Below are positions 62,147-64,000 of a DNA stretch of 64,000 bases, in pieces. Both the position numbers and the translations under genes were made by a program. The notes beneath the pieces were generated by a model that was not told the origin of the DNA, did no database searches, and worked only from the letters and a program-made list of their open reading frames with translations. This DNA comes from an uncultured Pelagibacteraceae bacterium (GTDB lineage: Bacteria > Pseudomonadota > Alphaproteobacteria > Pelagibacterales > Pelagibacteraceae): contig CACLDE010000003.1 in NCBI GenBank assembly GCA_902605645.1, positions 1-64,000 on the forward strand. Reading direction: 5' to 3'. Positions within the stretch are counted from its first letter, which is position 1. Every line of letters starts with the position of its first letter.

Positions 62147-64000
62147 ATGACTAAACAAAACTATGATGTAGTAGTTATAGGTGGTGGACATGCTGGATGT
62201 GAGGCTGCTACAGCTTCCGCTAGAATAGGCGCCAATACTGCACTTTTTACACATAAAATTGAGACCATTGGTGAGATGTCGTGCAATCCAGCCATAGGTG
62301 GACTAGGCAAAGGCCATCTGGTTCGTGAAATCGATGCACTTGATGGTGTGATGGGCGTTGTTGCTGATAAATCAGGTATACAGTTCCGATTATTAAACAG
62401 AAGTAGAGGTCCTGCTGTTAGAGGACCACGAACTCAATCAGACAGAGCTCTTTATAAGGAGCACATGCAAAAAGTTTTACTTAATTATAAAAACTTAACT
62501 GTGATAGCCGACCCTGTAGTTAAATTTCTGTTTAATGATAATCAGGTCACAGGATTTTTATGCCAAAGTGGGAAGGAGACAAGGTGTAAAGAACTTATCT
62601 TGACGACTGGAACTTTTTTAAACGGATTAATACATATAGGTGATACACAAATCCCAGCAGGAAGATATAATGAGAAACCATCTACTGGCTTGAGTGAACA
62701 ACTAGCTAAATTCAAAATGAAAATAGGTAGACTTAAAACCGGTACTCCTCCTAGATTGGATGGGTCGACAATTAATTATGATGATTTAGAAATGCAGCCT
62801 GCTGATGCAGACCCTTATTTTTTTTCTTTTTTAACAACTAAGCTAGAGAACAAACAGATTTCATGTGGCATGACTTACACTAACGATGAGGTACATAAAA
62901 TTATAAGTGATAATATTAATAAAAGTGCAATGTACTCTGGTAACATCAAAGGCGTGGGGCCGAGATATTGTCCATCAATTGAAGATAAAATTGTAAAGTT
63001 TAAGGAAAAGCAAAAACATCAAATCTTTTTAGAACCCGAAGGATTAAAGGACAATACTGTTTACCCAAATGGTATATCCACTTCATTACCAGAGGAGGTT
63101 CAACTCAAAATATTAAGTAAAATCAAGGGTTTGGAGGCTGTTAAGATGAAAAGAGCGGGTTATGCTATAGAGTATGATTACGTAGATCCCAGAGAACTAC
63201 ATCCCACTTTAGAGACAAAAAAAATTAAATCATTATTTCTAGCAGGCCAAATAAATGGAACTACTGGATATGAAGAAGCCGCTGGGCAAGGTTTAATTGC
63301 AGGTATTAACGCTGCATTGAAAACTTTAAAAAAAGAGGAATTTATTTTAGATAGATCTGAGTCTTACATTGGTGTGATGATAGATGATTTAATAACGAAA
63401 GGTGTTTCTGAACCATATCGTATGTTCACTTCAAGAGCTGAATATAGACTTTCCTTAAGAGCAGATAATGCAGATCAAAGACTAACCCCATCGGGTATTA
63501 AAATAGATTGTGTGCGATCAGACAGATCAAAAATATTTTTAGATAAACAAAAAAAATTAATTCAGATATTAGATCACCTTAAATCAAATTTAATATCTCC
63601 TAATGAGGCTAGTAAACATGAAATTAAAATTGCTCAAGATGGCGTTAAAAGATCTGGTATAGAGCTTATGGCTCAGCGAAATTTAAATATGGCAAAAATA
63701 AGGCAGTTATGGCCTATGTTACCCTCATATGGGGCTGATCTAGATTGTCAAGTTGAAATCGATGCTCATTACTCTGGTTACCTGAAAAGACAGTCTCATG
63801 ATATAGCAGCTTTCAAAAAGGATGAAGGTATTAAGATACCTGATAAGATAGATTATGACATTTTCAGTGGTCTATCTAATGAGATTAAATCGAAGTTAAA
63901 GATTGTTAGACCGAAAACTTTAGGTCAAGCTCTAAGAATTGACGGAGTCACTCCAGCTGCAGCTATAATACTGTTGGGTTACATCAAATCAAAAAATAAA
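62147..64000 (+). CDS. mnmG: tRNA uridine-5-carboxymethylaminomethylation enzyme MnmG (partial at right edge)
   Basis: MnmG is the FAD partner of MnmE. From the ATG at 62147, 618 codons are open to the window end. The start reads [22 protein letters not shown], then [33 protein letters not shown], the cysteine-containing [10 protein letters not shown] and the C-terminal domain with [11 protein letters not shown]. Family members are about 620-630 residues, so only a few codons lie beyond the edge. No strong Shine-Dalgarno is seen. Confidence 0.97.
   Translation, partial: MTKQNYDVVVIGGGHAGCEAATASARIGANTALFTHKIETIGEMSCNPAIGGLGKGHLVREIDALDGVMGVVADKSGIQFRLLNRSRGPAVRGPRTQSDRALYKEHMQKVLLNYKNLTVIADPVVKFLFNDNQVTGFLCQSGKETRCKELILTTGTFLNGLIHIGDTQIPAGRYNEKPSTGLSEQLAKFKMKIGRLKTGTPPRLDGSTINYDDLEMQPADADPYFFSFLTTKLENKQISCGMTYTNDEVHKIISDNINKSAMYSGNIKGVGPRYCPSIEDKIVKFKEKQKHQIFLEPEGLKDNTVYPNGISTSLPEEVQLKILSKIKGLEAVKMKRAGYAIEYDYVDPRELHPTLETKKIKSLFLAGQINGTTGYEEAAGQGLIAGINAALKTLKKEEFILDRSESYIGVMIDDLITKGVSEPYRMFTSRAEYRLSLRADNADQRLTPSGIKIDCVRSDRSKIFLDKQKKLIQILDHLKSNLISPNEASKHEIKIAQDGVKRSGIELMAQRNLNMAKIRQLWPMLPSYGADLDCQVEIDAHYSGYLKRQSHDIAAFKKDEGIKIPDKIDYDIFSGLSNEIKSKLKIVRPKTLGQALRIDGVTPAAAIILLGYIKSKNK

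Noticed and set aside
1-64000. CRISPR arrays, insertion sequences, integrases or prophage genes
   Set aside because: No spaced direct repeats, transposase-like proteins or phage structural genes were seen; gene order and composition are uniform.

Overview
The window looks like chromosome from a SAR11-clade alphaproteobacterium (Candidatus Pelagibacter or a close relative). The DNA is very AT-rich, intergenic gaps are usually below 100 nt, and many genes overlap by 1-14 nt. Gene neighbourhoods are alphaproteobacterial: dnaQ-secB-fxsA-Tim44-smr, hisB-hisA-hisF-hisE-HIT, rpe-heparinase-purH, hemE next to the PEP synthase regulator, and a DUF2794 protein. I see no insertion sequence, prophage, CRISPR array or obvious foreign island. 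The taxonomic call is inference from gene content and composition.

Region 1 (1-5.4 kb) holds rpsP (cut by the left edge), ffh with a strongly structured leader, and dapF-ftsY on the opposite strand. It continues with a serine hydrolase, a DMT exporter and an overlapping 59-aa membrane protein. Region 2 (5.4-15.9 kb) is one long minus-strand run: an amidase, a complete TRAP transporter (Tat-exported binding protein, small and large permeases), a D-2-hydroxyacid dehydrogenase, a GlcD/D-lactate dehydrogenase-type flavoprotein, an aminotransferase and two tandem FMN alpha-hydroxy-acid oxidases. I infer a module for taking up and oxidising small 2-hydroxy or 2-oxo acids. Region 3 (15.9-20.7 kb) has a PagL-like lipid A deacylase and the cytochrome c maturation run ccmCDEFGH, then a candidate 32-aa peptide gene with a hairpin over its ribosome-binding site.

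Region 4 (20.7-36.4 kb) is mixed housekeeping: hspQ, a YciB-type septation protein, DUF2794, Bax inhibitor-1, an aldo/keto reductase, argG, folD, an MscS channel, hemD-hemC and tsaD. It ends with an acetyl-CoA synthetase carrying a lysine/arginine-rich N-terminal tail and a two-gene sodium:solute symporter closed by a clear terminator. Region 5 (36.4-46.1 kb) has rpe, a heparinase-like protein, purH, phhB, tRNA-Gly(GCC), a Lon-N-domain protein behind a near-perfect promoter, rho and hemJ-hemH-hemE.

Region 6 (46.1-46.4 kb) is the longest gap. It lies between divergent hemE and the PEP synthase regulator, contains several DnaA-box-like sites and an inverted repeat, and is my candidate for the chromosomal replication origin. 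Region 7 (46.4-64 kb) runs maf, aroE, coaE, dnaQ, secB, fxsA, a Tim44-like protein, smr, hslUV, a histidine operon lacking hisH at its usual place, a HIT protein, a GNAT enzyme, lolA, ftsK, a UbiH-type monooxygenase, mnmE and mnmG (cut by the right edge). The most interesting non-standard signals are the ffh leader RNA, the hairpin-gated mini-ORF, the polybasic Acs tail, the EF-hand loop in the symporter and the putative origin.
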